Notes under the pieces: generated by a model
The model's input: the letters and a program-made list of their open reading frames with translations, nothing else
What the model was told of the DNA's origin: nothing
The model's database searches: none
DNA from: Hanleya hanleyi
Lineage: Eukaryota > Mollusca > Polyplacophora > Lepidopleurida > Hanleyidae
NCBI GenBank assembly: GCA_036873755.1
Contig: JAVTVY010033749.1
Location: 62,001 to 126,000 of the forward strand
Direction of reading: 5' to 3'
Length of the DNA: 64,000 bases
Position numbers and translations under genes: made by a program
Shown: piece by piece, positions 24,335-37,179 of the stretch
Layout of the letters: the number at the start of each line of letters is the position of its first letter
Position numbering within the stretch: the first letter of the stretch is position 1

Positions 24335-26015
24335 TAAGCCTCGTCTTTCTACGGTATCATATACGCCTCATCTTCCTACGGTATGAAAACGCCTCAACTT
24401 TCCGCGGTATCATATACGCCTCATCTTTCCACGATATCATATGCGCTTCATCTTTCTACGGTATCACAACGCCTCAACTTTCTACGGTATCATATACGCC
24501 TCATCTTTCTACGATATCATATGCGCCTCATCTTTCTACGGTATCACAACGCCTCATCTTTTCACGATATCATAACGCCTCATCTTTCTACGATATCATA
24601 TGAGCCTCATCTTTCTACGATATCATATGCGCCTCATCTTTCTACGGTATCACAACGCCTCAACTTTCTACGTTATCTTAACGCCTCATCTTTCTACGAT
24701 ATCATATGCGCCTCATCTTTCTACGGTATCACAACGCCTCATCTTTCTGCGATATCATATGCGCCTCAACTTTCTACGGTTTCATAACGTTTCATCTTTC
24801 TACATCATCATAACGGATCATCTTTCTACGCTATCATGAACCCTCATCTTTCTACATCATCATAAAGCCTCATCTTTCTACAACATCATAAAGCCGCACC
24901 TCTCTACGCTATCATAACACCTCAACTTTCTACGCTATCATAAAGCCTCTTCTTTCTACATCATCATAAAGCCTCATTTTTCTACGCTTTCATAAAGCCT
25001 CATCTTTCTACATCATCATAAAGCCTCATCTTCCTACATTATCATAAAGGCACAACTTTCTACGCTATCATAACGCCTCAACTTTCTACGCTATCATAAA
25101 GCCTCATCTTTCTACATCATCATAAAGCCTCATCTTTCTACATCATCATAACGCCTCATCTTTCTACGGTATCATACCGATTCAACTGTCCACAGTATCA
25201 TATACGCCTCGCCTTTCTACGGTATCATAACGCCTCATCTTTGTACGGAATCATAACGCCTCAACTTTCTAAGGTATCATATAGGCCTCGTCTTTCTACG
25301 GTATGATATACACGCCTCATTTTCTACGATACCATATACGCCTCACCTTTCTACAGTATCATATAAGCCTCGTCTTTCTACGGTATCATATACGCCTCAT
25401 CTTCCTACGGTATGAAAACGCCTCAACTTTCCGCGGTATCATATACGCCTCATCTTTCTACGATATCATATGCGCTTCATCTTTCTACGGTATCACAACG
25501 CCTCAACTTTCTACGGTATCATATATGCCTCACCTTTCTACGATATCATATGCGCCTCATCTTTCTACGGTATCACAACGCCTCATCTTTCTACGATATC
25601 ATAACGCCTCATCTTTCTACGATATCATATGAGCCTCATCTTTCTACGATATCATATGCGCCTCATCTTTCTACGGTATCACAACGCCTCAACTTTCTAC
25701 GTTATCTTAACGCCTCATCTTTCTACGATATCATATGCGCCTCATCTTTCTACGGTATCACAACGCCTCATCTTTCTGCGATATCATATGCGCCTCAACT
25801 TTCTACGGTTTCATAACGCTTCATCTTTCTACATCATCATAACGGATCATCTTTCTACGCTATCATGAACCCTCATCTTTCTACATCATCATAAAGCCTC
25901 ATCTTTCTACAACATCATAAAGCCGCACCTCTCTACGCTATCATAACGCCTCAACTTTCTAGGCTATCATAAAGCCTCTTCTTTCTACATCATCATAAAG
26001 CCTCATTTTTCTACG
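24335..26015. repeat. 1029-bp tandem duplication inside the array
   Basis: The sequence from about 24335 repeats 1029 bp further on (for example CGGTATGAAAACGCC at 24378 and 25407) and stays nearly identical for about 650 bp, to near 26010. It contains about 40 basic units, showing unequal exchange on a larger scale than the 79-bp expansion. Confidence 0.8.
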
Positions 26016-27462
26016 CTTTCATAAAGCCTAATCTTTCTACATTATCATAAAGCCACAACTTTCTACGCTATCATAACGCCTCATCTTTCTACATCATCAT
26101 AAAGCCTCATCTTTCTACATCATCATAAAGCCTCATCTTTCTACATCATCATAACGCCTCATCTTTCTACGGTATCATAACGATTCAACTGTCCACAGTA
26201 TCATATACGCCTCGCCTTTCTACGGTATCATAACGCCTCATCTTCCTCCGGTATCATAACGATTCAACTGTTTACAGTATCATATACGCCTCGCCTTTCT
26301 ACGGTATCATAACGCCTCATCTTTGTACGGAATCATAACGCCTCAACTTTCTAAGGTATCATATAGGCCTCGTCTTTCTACGGTATGATATACACGCCTC
26401 ATTTTTCTACGAAACCATATACGTCTCACCTTTCTACAGTATCATATACGCCTCATATTTCTACAGTATCATAACGCCTCATCTTTCTACAGTATCATAT
26501 ACGCCTCAACTTTCTACATTATCATATACACCTCAAATTGCTACGATATGATATACGCGTCATCTTTCTACGGTACCATAGCACCTCAAATTTCAACGGT
26601 ATCATAAAGACTCATCTTTCTACGCTATCATATTGTACGGTATCATATACGCCTGATCTTTCTGTAGTATTCTATACGCCTCAACTTTCTACGGTGTCAT
26701 ATACACCTCATTTGTCTACAGTATCATATACGCCTCATCTTTCTATGGTATAATAACGCCTCATCTTTCTACGTTATCATATACGCCTCATCTTTCTTCG
26801 GTATGATAACGCCTTAACTGTCTACAGTATCATATGCGCCTCATCTTTCTACGGTATCATAACGCCTCAACTTTCTACGGTATCATAACGCCTCATCTTT
26901 ATAGGGTATCATATACGCCTCATCTTTATAGGGTATCATAAAACCTCATCTTTCCACGGCATCATAAGGCCTCATCTTTCTACGGTATCATAATGATTCA
27001 ACTGTCCACATATCATATACGCCTCGGCTTCCTATGGTATCATAACGCTTCAATTTTCTACGGTATCATATACGCCTCATGTTTCTACGGTGTCATATAA
27101 GCCTCAACTGTCTGCTGTATCATATGCGCCTCTTCTTTCTACCGTATCATAAAGCCTCATCTTTCTGCGGTTTCATAACACCTCATCTTTCTACGGCATC
27201 ATCACGCCTCATCTTTCTATGGTATCATAACGCATGGACTTTCTTCGATATCATATACGCCTCATCTTTCTATGGTATCATAACGCCTCATCTTTCTACG
27301 ATATCCTAAAGCCTCATCTTTCTACGGCATCGTATACGCCTCATCTTTCTTCGGCGTCCTAAGGCCTCATCTTCCTACAGTATCATAACGCCACAACTTT
27401 CTACCGCACCATACTCTGCAAATAAGACGCTAAGGAATTATACATCATTTAAACATTTTAAG

Positions 27463-27627
27463 GCCTAAGCGTGTTTAGAAATATGTCTTGAACCAAACAG
27501 GTTACGGTTAAATATGTTTAGATCGAATATATATTTAGAATCTAAACATATTCATTTAGAGAGAATAGTGAGCAAAAAATGCATGCGTTTAGGAATTAAG
27601 CACATATTTCTAAACACGCTTCCTAAG
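27463..27627. repeat. Short inverted-repeat element
   Basis: CCTAAGCGTGTTTAGAAATA at the left has an inverted partner near 27602-27627 (ATTTCTAAACACGCTTCC). The interior contains further self-complementary TTTAGA/TCTAAA words. Probably a small MITE; no clear target duplication. Confidence 0.55.
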
Positions 27628-27769
27628 ACCGTTGTTAAGTAGGCTTTTAGGCTCTGGGCGTAGGGTACGGTTGACAGATTTTTTTACGAACATATCTGGT
27701 AACCGTAATACCCAAAGCGAAGTGTCTCTGAGGTTATAGTATGATTATTGCGCATTTGGGTGGATGCCG

Positions 27770-28632
27770 GGAAATATTGTTTTGATCAAAATTAGTGAAA
27801 TATTGTTTTCATCAAAAGGAGTGAAATAATGTTTTCATCAAAAGGAGTGAAATTGTGTTTTCATTCAAACAATATAGTTTTTTCATCAAAAGGAGCGGGA
27901 TAGTTTTTTAATCAAAAGGAGTGAAATGATGTTTTCATCAAAATGAGTGAAATAGTGTTTTCATCAAAAAGAGTGAAATATCCTTTTCATTAAAAGGAGT
28001 GAACTAGTGTTTTCATCAAAATGGGTGTAATAGTGTTTTCATAAAAATAAGTGAAATAGCGTTTCTCAAAAAGGAGTGAAAGTTTTTTTTATCAAAAGGA
28101 GTGAATAATGTTTTCATCAAAAGGAGTGAAAAAGTGTTTTCATCAAAAGGAGTGAAATATTGTTTTCATCAAAAAAGATTGAAATATTTTTTTTATCAAA
28201 AGGCGTGAATTAGTATTTTCATCAAAATGAGTGAAATAGCGTTTTCATCAAAAAGAGTGAAATGTTTTTTCTATCAAAAGGAGTGAAATAATGTTTTCAC
28301 TTAAAGGAGTGAAATAGTGTTTTCATCAAAAGGAATTTAATAGTGTTTTTACCAAAAGGAGTGAAATAGTGTTTTCATCAAAAGAAATTTAATAGTGTTT
28401 TTACCAAAAGGAGTGAAATAGTGTTTTCATCAAAAGGAATTTAATAGTGTTTTTACCAAAAGGAGTGAAATAGTGTTTTCATCAAAAGAAGTGAAATAGT
28501 GTTTTCATCAAAGGAATGAAATAGTTTTTCATCAAGAAGAGTGAAATAGTGTTTTCATCAAAGGAATGAAATAGTTTTTCATCAAGAAGAGTGAAAATGA
28601 TGTTTTCATGAAAAACAGTGGAATAGTGTGTT
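27770..28632. repeat. 26-bp minisatellite (GTTTTCATCAAAAGGAGTGA)
   Basis: About 33 imperfect copies of GTTTTCATCAAAAGGAGTGA plus AATAGT. A variant with GGAATTTAATAGTG forms a small higher-order repeat at 28320-28470. Confidence 0.9.
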
Positions 28633-31130
28633 TACTGGCGGGAAATCGTAGCCTGGTGTACTTGAGCCTGCACTGAACATCTTTATCACAGGAAAAAAGA
28701 AGAGCCTGCTGCTGTTGATGCAATTATCTAACCTTGTATTACTTGAGGTAGGTTAAATGTAGTTACGGTATAAATGTTAAAATGTTAATGTCTTGAAATG
28801 TAAAGCTGATAAAGACTGGGTGCATCACTACTGTACCATATAAGTTTGTTGTTGTTGTTGTTGGTGGTGCTGTTTTCAATGGTGTTAAAATGCAATATGT
28901 CTGAAATTACTAACAATACGGATCTAAAACTTTGTGTGTACTTTCTAGTGTCTTGTGGTATTTAACAGCATTTATATGCAAAATTAATTTAAAATGTTTG
29001 TCAACCTTTTCTTTGAACATTTGGTGCAGCAGTTTGGAAATTTTAATCTTAAATAACCGCATAAATAATAATTATAGAATATTCATGGTACTCGGCTAGG
29101 AGGCATATATGAAATATTCAATTCAGAAAACTGATGATTTATTAACTCTGGATTTCATTATTATTTTTATTCAAATGCCCTATTATATGGCGAATATTTT
29201 TTACTGAAAAACATATTAAAGATAATGGCTAACTAAACATTTCAAGGCCTCATATTTGTTTTCAAAAAAGGTACATGAAAATGTCAGTATTGCAAATTGA
29301 GATTTGGTTCACCAGAATTGATAAAGTTGACAAAAAATTTAAAATAATTGTTTAAAATAATGTTAACGAGCACAAGACTATAAAGAGTACACACATGAAA
29401 CTTCAAATATCTATTCTGAATAATTTGGGAAATATTGCAGTTCATTCAAAACATGCGGTCAACACAGGTTTGGCCTTTTAAAAGGGACTGGGCACAAGAA
29501 TAGGGAGTAGACAAATGAAACATAATAGATGTTAACTACTAAAATCGTTCATATAGTAGACCTTCGTCTAAAGACATATTCCTTGTCAGATTTTCTAGAC
29601 TGCTGTACAATTTAAGTCATATGTTTATAATTAGATCATTAACACATTTGGAGTTAATTTTTACTTTAATTAGCTACTTCTTAAATAATCCACACTTTAT
29701 TATGTAATCCGAAATCAATATATTTGCCACTTCAGCATTTTTTTTTGTCTCGAGCAGTGATATTTGGTCTCATGTAGTCCCACCCCAATCTGTGGTATTG
29801 TGGCCCCGTACAGTAAATCCAGTTTTGTGCTTGTTTAGTATTAGACAGTACACTCGGCAGTACACTCGTAGTATATGTAGGCTATACTAATCTCGCTGCT
29901 GAATTTGTAAGTAAGCCGACAGAGACAGTGATATAAACCGGCAGACTCCTATATTTTCGACTCATTTTATGTTCTTAAAAACCCAATAATCTCTCCTACA
30001 ATTTTCTTCTTTCAAATTCAGATATAACTCGGAATATTGAAACGTCAGAAAAAGATAAATTGCAATTCTTCGTTCTGGATGGTTCCAATTTATTGTGCAC
30101 GTGAAATTCTCATTGATTGTATTCACTATTTACCATTTCACCATTTCATTTAGTTACAAACATTTATGTTTCAGTTTGAAAGGGAATTATCCTTTCTGAA
30201 TCCACACTTGACCATGGTAATTCTGACAGAAAAATGGATAACGGTCCTAAGGAAAATGGATGGGATTTTAAAGTTGATCACAAACAAGTACCCAATTTTA
30301 ACTGGCTATAGTTTCATTTCATTCCTGTATGCTTCCATCTGTTTGAATTATATTTTTCATTGTATAATTTATTTATATGGGAGAGTTCTAGGTCTAGAAA
30401 GCTAACATATAATTACTATTATAAGCTATATCCCGAAAAAAGCGATGTTGCAGGAGGGAAAAACAGAGAGATTTTATTAACCATAATAACTTGTCTTCCA
30501 GCACTGAAAAGAGCGTTGATATAATTTGAGTATATGTAACCTAAGGCACCATCTGTCTTAATTGTTAGCAGTATGGAGATTGAGAGGACAATGGGTACTG
30601 CCGAGAGGTAAGAATACTGATCAGCGTTACGGATTTTATATTTTTGAAACATCATGATGTCTTGTCGGCATCATTGAAAACTGTTGACCGCTTCTCTCTT
30701 GCAGGAAACTAGCCTATGTTTATGTATACTATGATTGTCTTTTTGAATTTTGGGCTAATACTGTTATATGGATATGGAATAGGTCTTTGAATTATGAACG
30801 CGGATATTCTTTAATGGACGACGGCTGAATTATGAATGACGGACTAGACGCTTGTATTATTAAACATAACATTACAAGAGTGGCGGAAAGCAACATTGCA
30901 ACATTTTACATTGGTTAACATTGGTTAAGGAAACCAAACATTTTACAAAATTAAAAGTGTGGTGGAAAACGATGTCGGTGTACTGACAAGAATTCAGATG
31001 ACCTCATAGATAAATATACTTACTGCATATTTCTAAAAACATCAAAAGAGCCAAAAGTGATCCGCGTGATGATTTGTATCCTAGCCATACTTTTATTGTA
31101 GATGTTCATGTTGACATCTTAAATGACATG
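28633..31130. other. A/T-rich sequence, no gene recognised
   Basis: Contains a short GTT run at 28848-28863 and no satellite. 30655-30860 resembles 60205-60390 and is listed separately. Frames at 30166-30405 and 30419-30655 lack any support. Confidence 0.5.
30655..30860. repeat. Dispersed repeat shared with 60205-60390
   Basis: Shares CATCATTGAAAACTGTTGAC, then AATAGGTCTTT and GACGGCTGAAT in the same order and orientation as 60205-60390. Family unknown; no terminal structure seen. Confidence 0.6.
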
Positions 31131-31135
31131 ACCGC

Positions 31136-31225
31136 ATGGCCCGGCCCCTCATTATCCGGAGAGTGAATCAGTCTGTCAAATTTGGGGCCCAGAGTACAGA
31201 GCTAGATCTGATAATGGAAATGGAT
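31136..31225 (+). CDS. Candidate exon, unknown protein (weak)
   Basis: ATG at 31136 has a good context (CCGCATGG). The frame encodes 30 residues and ends at GAAATGGAT|GTAAGT, a good donor in phase 0. An acceptor at about 31510 followed by a Cys-rich frame would be in phase. I do not recognise the product and there is no signal peptide, so this is a low-confidence suggestion. Confidence 0.2.
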
Positions 31226-31510
31226 GTAAGTATATTGCTTGAAGCAAATTTTAAAAATGAACAACAGCGTTTAACAGTCAATTGTGAAGAAGTGTGGCCG
31301 ACAGAGACATTTTATTCTCTGGGTGGGAAAAGGATGACAATTTGTCAAAAACTGTATATACTGGAGGGGTTTCTCTTTACAGTATGTGACATTATTTTCA
31401 ATCAATGTCCTGGTTACTGTTTGTAAAATATGAAAATTCACTATTTACTCGTGTCTGTGAGCAATGGATATTGGTGAGCTAATTATTTGTATTTTCTTTA
31501 TGCCTCAAGT

Positions 31511-31678
31511 CAAAGAACGCTGATCTACACAAGAAGAAGAAGAGCTCTTCCCGTGTCGTTCATAAGAATGGTGGAACCACCGTGAATAGCTGTTGTGGGA
31601 GATGCTGTGGCGATTCATGCCGGGAAACACTTCAAATTTGCACTTCAACTGGTACTGATATCTTCAATTGCTACTGAT
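31511..31678 (+). CDS. Candidate Cys-rich terminal exon (weak)
   Basis: After TTTCTTTATGCCTCAAG the frame reads SKNADLHKKKKSSSRVV and then a cluster NSCCGRCCGDSCRE with further cysteines, to a stop at about 31676-31678. The acceptor is ordinary. Paired with 31136-31225 it would give a protein of about 85 residues with eight cysteines. The dense CC pairs look non-random, but transcript evidence would be needed. Confidence 0.22.
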
Positions 31679-31889
31679 ATCTTACTACGTTTTCGATTTG
31701 TCGTATCTCAAATGCTACCAGGTTTTGGGACTTCTACAGATGGTTCTCCTGGAGGACGAGGCGGCCTTCCATAAGGGTGAAACCTCCTCAAATTTGAATA
31801 AAAATAACTTTTATTGAATTCAAGAACCAAGATTAATTTTGATCATCCTGTATCATGACACCATGATAAAAAGTAAATCCATAGGTTCA

Positions 31890-32012
31890 TCTGCTAGGTG
31901 TTCAACCTGATTAAAGCCAGATCAACAAAAAAACACTCCCCATCTTACTTGTCGCTCAAGTCAAATGGGGAGCGTTCCTTTCAGGTCTGGTTTTAATCAG
32001 CTTGGTAGGTGT
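31890..32012. repeat. Small palindromic element, copy 1
   Basis: AGGTGTTCAACCTGATTAAA and CACTCCCCAT on the left are mirrored by ATGGGGAGCGTT and TGGTTTTAATCAGCTTGGTA on the right. The half-element at 40465-40552 is the same family. It abuts the truncated RT fragment that follows. Confidence 0.6.
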
Positions 32013-32690
32013 CGTGCTATTTTGTGATTGTTAAATAAATCATTCAGAGTAAATACTGTTTGGGGGTAAGTAGGCGTATTCGACGATGGTGTGCTTATAC
32101 TTAATTCCTTAACCAGCAGCTGATAATAGTAATATTTACATATGAATATTATATTATTTGGAGCTTTGTCTCCTGGGACTATGGTGAATTTACTCTGGAG
32201 ATTCGCATTTTCCTTCAGATTCAGTAATTGTTTCACTTGGGTAAGGGTACTACTGTCAATATGGCGGATTGTTTCATCGACCTTGTTCTTGGTGAAGTCC
32301 AGCCAGTCATCGAGTACTGTGGGTTCAAATTTTTCTGGTTTTGGCCACTCAATAACATACTCTTCCAGTGCAGTCGGGACTATCTTCTGCTCCGCCTTCA
32401 GGTTCAATCTTCTCGGCTCTCTCATCAGGAGTGTTTTAGGTCTTCGTCACTCACTATATCAAGGTTACCAGTCACAACATATTTGCATGGTGTATAGATA
32501 AAGTTCGACGACTCTCAATCACAACTATAGCCTCCAGACGTGTATATGTTCCAGTCAAACTCCTTGACAGCATTAGATCAACTGAAAATTTTGGTGGCTA
32601 TAGATTTAGTATACTTATATGAAATGCTAGGGGGTTCTCTGAACTCAAAATATTTTGGTACAGCGTTGCGTACCTCTGGATCATTCAGGA
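31997..32690 (-). pseudogene. N-terminal part of a retroelement RT protein, degenerate
   Basis: The minus-strand frame at 32425-31997 encodes 142 residues with IVPGDKAPNNIIFICKYYYY, close to the VPADKAPNN-VCK-YY block that precedes the palm of a group of RTs common in fish and marine invertebrates. The upstream continuation to about 32690 (PPSISYKYTKSIATKIF, then VVTGNLDIV) also belongs to this family but contains two or more stops and a frameshift. A Penelope-like origin is a candidate; I cannot assign the clade firmly. The catalytic part is missing here. Confidence 0.55.
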
Positions 32691-32741
32691 TTCGTGGTAA
32701 ATTATTCGTTCAGTCCTTCATCAAAGCAGTTGAGTTGTTTA

Positions 32742-33328
32742 GCCTGACTTAGAGATTGGTTGTTTAGCCGTGTCGTGACTTAGTGAATGGTTGACTAGCC
32801 TCGTAGTGACTTAGTGATTGGTTGTTTAGCCTTGCCGTGACTTTGTAATTGGTTGTTCAGCCTTGTCATGACTTACTGATGGGTTGTTTGGCCTTATCGT
32901 GATTGAGTGATTGGTTGTTAGCCTTGCCGTGACTTAGTGATTGGTTGTTTAGCCTTGTCGTGACTTAGGGATTGGTTGATTAGCCTTGTCGTGACGTAGT
33001 GATTGATTATTTAGCCTTGTCGTCACTTAGCAATTGGTTGTTTAGCCTTGTCGTGACTTGGTGATTGGTTGTTTAGCCTTGTCGTGACATAGTGATTGGC
33101 TGTTCAGCCTTGTCGTGACTTAGTGATTGATTGTTTAACCTTGTCGTGACTTAGTGACTGGTTGTTTAGCTTTGTCGTGACTTAATGGTTGTTTAGCCTT
33201 GTCGTGATTAGTGATTGACTGTTTAGCCTTGTCGTGACTTACTGATTGGTTGGTTAGCCTTGTCGTGACTTAGTCATTGGTTGTTTAGCCTTGTCGTGAC
33301 TTAGTGATTGTTTGTTTAGCCTTGTCAA
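32742..33328. repeat. 31-bp minisatellite grown from RT coding sequence
   Basis: About 18 copies of TGATTGGTTGTTTAGCC plus TTGTCGTGACTTAG. On the minus strand the unit matches codons for RQGYKPITQ, which occur once, in frame, at the end of the related RT fragment near 42195-42230. The array starts exactly where that fragment's coding match ends, so it appears to be an expansion of that sequence. Confidence 0.8.
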
Positions 33329-33735
33329 ATCAGTTTCTGCGAAACTGCTTCATGACGTTGATTGATATCGTCACATTTTACACCGACTCTGGTATGTGAG
33401 ACTAGGAGAGAGAAGTATACCCCATATATAGCCCATTCTGGATATTTTTGGTCCATGAATTTTTCGAACGTCGAAAAGGTAATCATCTCTCTCTCTCTTG
33501 TTGTAGTGTCGACTCGAGAGAAAACCTTTTCACCTTTATAGAGATAGCTATGAATATAGAGATAGCTATGAATATCGAGATAGCTATGAATATGATGCAA
33601 CAGGTGGACTATCGGCATTTTCCTTCAGATTCAGCGATGGTGAACATGAACATGTATCATTCACGGTGCCACCTATATAGGGATTATCCAAAACAGGATT
33701 ATTGAAAAACAAAAATATGGTCTATATAGCGTTTG
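33325..33735 (-). pseudogene. RT C-terminal fragment, copy 1 (YIDH)
   Basis: Minus-strand sequence encodes a degraded YIDD motif (RYIDH at 33717-33730), then FEKFMDQKYPEWAIYGVYFS and DDINQRHEAVSQKLI. Family members have YIDD, then YP-E, AYGVYISQL and DF..RH..L..KLL.QG. An insertion containing three copies of ATAGCTATGAATAT (33543-33598) lies inside. Stops and frameshifts make it a pseudogene. Related to 42205-42480. Confidence 0.6.
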
Positions 33736-34160
33736 GTGAATGTAAAGGAACTGGCTTTAAAATGATCATTAGCAAAGACAGCGGTTGCCTGGACAGAGAT
33801 TAAGGAAACAGTGTTTTAATTAATTTATCTGATTTATCCGTGTAACCTTGCACAGTTCGATTTTCGTTTTTGGTTTCTCAATATTAAAAATTGGAATTTG
33901 ATCGTCAATTTTCAATTTTCGTTTTTTGTTTCTGTAATCTCAAAATCAAAAATTGAAATTTGACCGTCAATTTTCAATTTTTGATTTTGGAGATTACAAA
34001 AACAAAAAACCAAAAGTTGAAATTTGACGGTCAAATCGTTTTTCAAATCGTTTCGTTTTTCGTTTTGCTTCACACAAAAATGAAAATCAAATATTGAAAA
34101 TTGCCTCGGTTTTACGTTTTTTTGTTTTTAACTTTGACGTATCAAACGTAACTTCGCACG

Positions 34161-34815
34161 TGGAAGGGTTATGATGTCACTTCCGGTACGACGAGTGGAA
34201 TAGAAAACGCAAATCGTGTCGTGTAAGAGGTGTGGCACATGCGAGGCATGTGACCAACTAGGCCATCCTCGGGGGCAGTGTATCGATCGATTTGTTAGGT
34301 TATCTAAACACTGCCTTGGTTAATTGCTCACGGTAGTTCTGGATAAAAATAAACCTATTGGTGAACAGGCTCAGCTGGCTCATTACGCCAATCCACTGCA
34401 TGGTTTGAGATGTGACATCGCTGGCATAACTTTGATGTTCGGCTGAAATCGACATCGAGAGTCAAAGCAAAAACCGCCGGCTTGGGATACCGACATGCTA
34501 ATTCAAAATAACCTTGGGGAATGAAATGTTCGAGATTGAGGCAACGCCGCAAGGCAACTACTCATGAACTCAATCGAATCACCAAAATTGTCCAGATAAG
34601 CCCTGTGCGAGGATTCACGATTTACTTGGATTTGTGAAGATGCACCAGACAGGTCTGGACAGGTGTCATCCCGCTGTTCTCATTGGTTATTGGCATTTAG
34701 GCCTTAGCCAATCAGGACGCAGTCTTAGATTTTCTCATTTCTAAAAATAGATGTTTAGAGTGCTATAAAAGCGAACAGCATTCATGCACACAACCGCTAT
34801 TCGTTATTGATTTAA
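34161..34815. other. Interior of the A/T-ended element, left part
   Basis: Unique sequence between the left arm and the nested element. A minus-strand frame at 34355-34552 lacks support. Confidence 0.4.
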
Positions 34816-35799
34816 ACAAGCAGCCAGAGGATGCTAGGTCCCCCGCCGAAATGGCAGCACAGCAATATTTTTTAGCATTGTTGGTCTCGGGGATATACAT
34901 GAGGGAGGCAACTGCTGCTTCATAGGCGTTGGATGTGGAAGGGTCTTTCTGCCTTCCCAAGTTTTAAGATCAACTCAGAACGATTGACTGAAAGTTGATT
35001 GCTTCTGTGATATAGTTTCCATGCAGTGAAGCACCGAGAAGCATCCCCAAGTGACATCTCAAGGCATTATCTGCAAACCAAATTTGACGAGAAGCTGAAG
35101 GCATCCTCAACCTATTGCCCGGAAACCAAATTTTAAATTTGCCACCAGTTGTCGCCACCTGTAGGTGCAAGTGAGCGAAATGCAATCCCAAGCATCATCT
35201 CATGGCATGGTAGCCTACATGTATTAGCCTATAGTATCTTCTACAGGGGGCCAATGATCGGCTGATGCAGCAACAACAACATTTTCCCAGTTAGACGGCA
35301 GATTTTGAAATCAAAAACGAGGCCGCGCTATGTCATCAGTCAACTGAGACAGTCACGTGGTTGTGTATGAAGATTGGGGTGGGTCTTATCTAATAGTGAT
35401 CCAATGAAAATGCTCGTATTAGTTTAAAATGGCGGGGTCGAATGACCAATCACTGAACGGGAGACAGCTGGAACAGTACGTTGACACTGTCTGTTAATAC
35501 AGGGGCGTCGGAAGCAAATTCAAAGTGGTACGGCCACTATCATTGCACTTTAGGTGAGGATCCAGGGGCCGCCCAGGCCCCAGATGCTCCTGGGGTCTAG
35601 ATCGCCGAAGAAGCGTTCTGAGCGATTTCTGGCGTCAATCAAAATCACTCTGCATTGAAGTGTATTTTTAGTTCTTTCCTAACCCTTTTACCATGAAAAC
35701 GCAATCGATGGTGGTTTTCTGCGATGCTGAATTACAACAAATTGTGTATAGTATAGTACTGTATCCTAGGCACATCGTGTAGAAGTAACCGAGATGATG

Positions 35800-36520
35800 C
35801 ATCGATAATGTATACCAAATTTTACATTGAGCATTTGAACAGTGTCAGAGATAGAGATCATTAATGATTTGACATAAATTAGAGATGGTTGCCCATCCTT
35901 CCCCTCACTCAGAGGAACTAATGTGGTTATTCATTAATGCAAGTCTCTTCATACATCGATGCTGTAAATCAAGTTTCGTATAGAACATTTGAATGGTATC
36001 AGAGATAAACATCATTAAAGATTTTGAATAAATTAAAGATGGCCGCCAAGAATTCCGCCCAATCAGAGAAACCAGATCTGTCATTCATCGTAAGTCTCTT
36101 GATGCATCAATGATGTATACCAAATTTTACACTGAGCACTCCAACGGAATCAGAGATAGAGATCATTAATGATTTTGCCTAAATTGAAGATGGCCACCAA
36201 GGTTTTCAGTCAATCAGGTCCCGATTCAAAGTATCTGGATGTATCGATGATATATACCAACCTTCATATAAAACAATTGAATGGTAACCGAGATATGTAG
36301 GCTATCATTATCGATTTCGCATGAATTAAAGATGGCCTCCAGGGTTCCCAGCTAATCAGAAAAGCCTGTTTGGTAATTCGTTGAAAGTTGCTTGATGTAT
36401 CGATGATGTATATCAAATTTCGTATAGAACAGTTGAATGGTTTCCGAGATATGGATCATTATCCATTTTGCATGAAATTAAAGATGGCTGCTAAGGTTCC
36501 CACCCAATCAGGTCCCAATT
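35800..36520. repeat. Degenerate ~170-bp repeats in copy 1
   Basis: Four or five diverged copies of a unit containing AAAGATGGCCGCCAAGG, CCCAATCAG, and TATCGATGATGTATACCAAA. These are absent or unrecognisable in copy 2, so the middle of the two elements differs. Confidence 0.6.
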
Positions 36521-36899
36521 CTATAGGCTTCTGGTCCTTGACTAGGTAAATAAGCATACCAAATTTGGAATTCATCAGCGGAACAGTTTTCCGGCTATCT
36601 CCCTCACGAACGGACGTACGGACAGACGGACGTACAAGATGATGACAATACCCCATGGCCAAAAATGGCCGAGGGGTAAAAACATGGGTCTGTGCCTGAT
36701 AAATTTTAAGCCTTTGGGGTTGCAACTCATTCATAGAAAGCTCCCTGTACATGAACAACTGCACTGACAACTGCATGCCATCATCTGTCAGTCTGAAGAC
36801 CAGCAAGGTTGAATTCAGTTCAATTCAAGAAATTGATCATATGCACAGTGTGCACCCAAACATTAGGAACACAGTTGTAATTAATATAGTAATATACAT

Positions 36900-37165
36900 G
36901 TGTGGACACAAATGATTCGTGCAGAAGCTTCAGGGTAAATCATATGATGTGCAATACAATTATTTGTTAGCAAAATTGAAGGAAATGTTGTCCTTCGTTT
37001 AAGATGACACGAAATTCAAAAATCAGGGATTCAGTACTGCGGGAATTTCCCCGCCAGTTATTTCACATTATACTTCTGAAATAAAATATGGTTCATGCAA
37101 AAGCTTTAGGGTAAATCATATGATGTGGAATAGAATGATTTCAATAGCAAAATTGAAGGCCCATT
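36900..37165. repeat. ~185-bp repeat module in copy 1
   Basis: Two copies of a unit containing AGCTTTAGGGTAAATCATAT and AAATTGAAGG. Four copies of the same module in opposite orientation lie at 47140-47800 in the second element. Confidence 0.65.
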
Positions 37166-37179
37166 TTGACACGGACAAG

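Larger units (their letters stand above)
21286..27412. repeat. 26-28-bp minisatellite, main 6.1-kb segment
   Basis: More than 220 copies of the CTCATCTTTCTACGGTATCA unit. Variants include CATCATCATAAAGC (24840-26150) and CGATATCATATGCG (24420-25800). Two clear higher-order repeats are listed separately. Unlike the 24-bp satellite, the unit length drifts between 26 and 28 bp. It lies about 2 kb upstream of secreted paralogue 1, transcribed away from it. No gene is supported within it. Confidence 0.92.

Noticed and set aside
24383..25868. Frames of 79-134 codons with YTPHLSTIS / LRYHIRLIF repeats
   Set aside because: Repeat composition of the 26-28-bp minisatellite, duplicated with the 1029-bp block.
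31136..31426. Single-exon reading of the 96-codon frame
   Set aside because: A strong GTAAGT donor lies at 31226, and the part beyond it shows no family resemblance; only a weak spliced model was kept.
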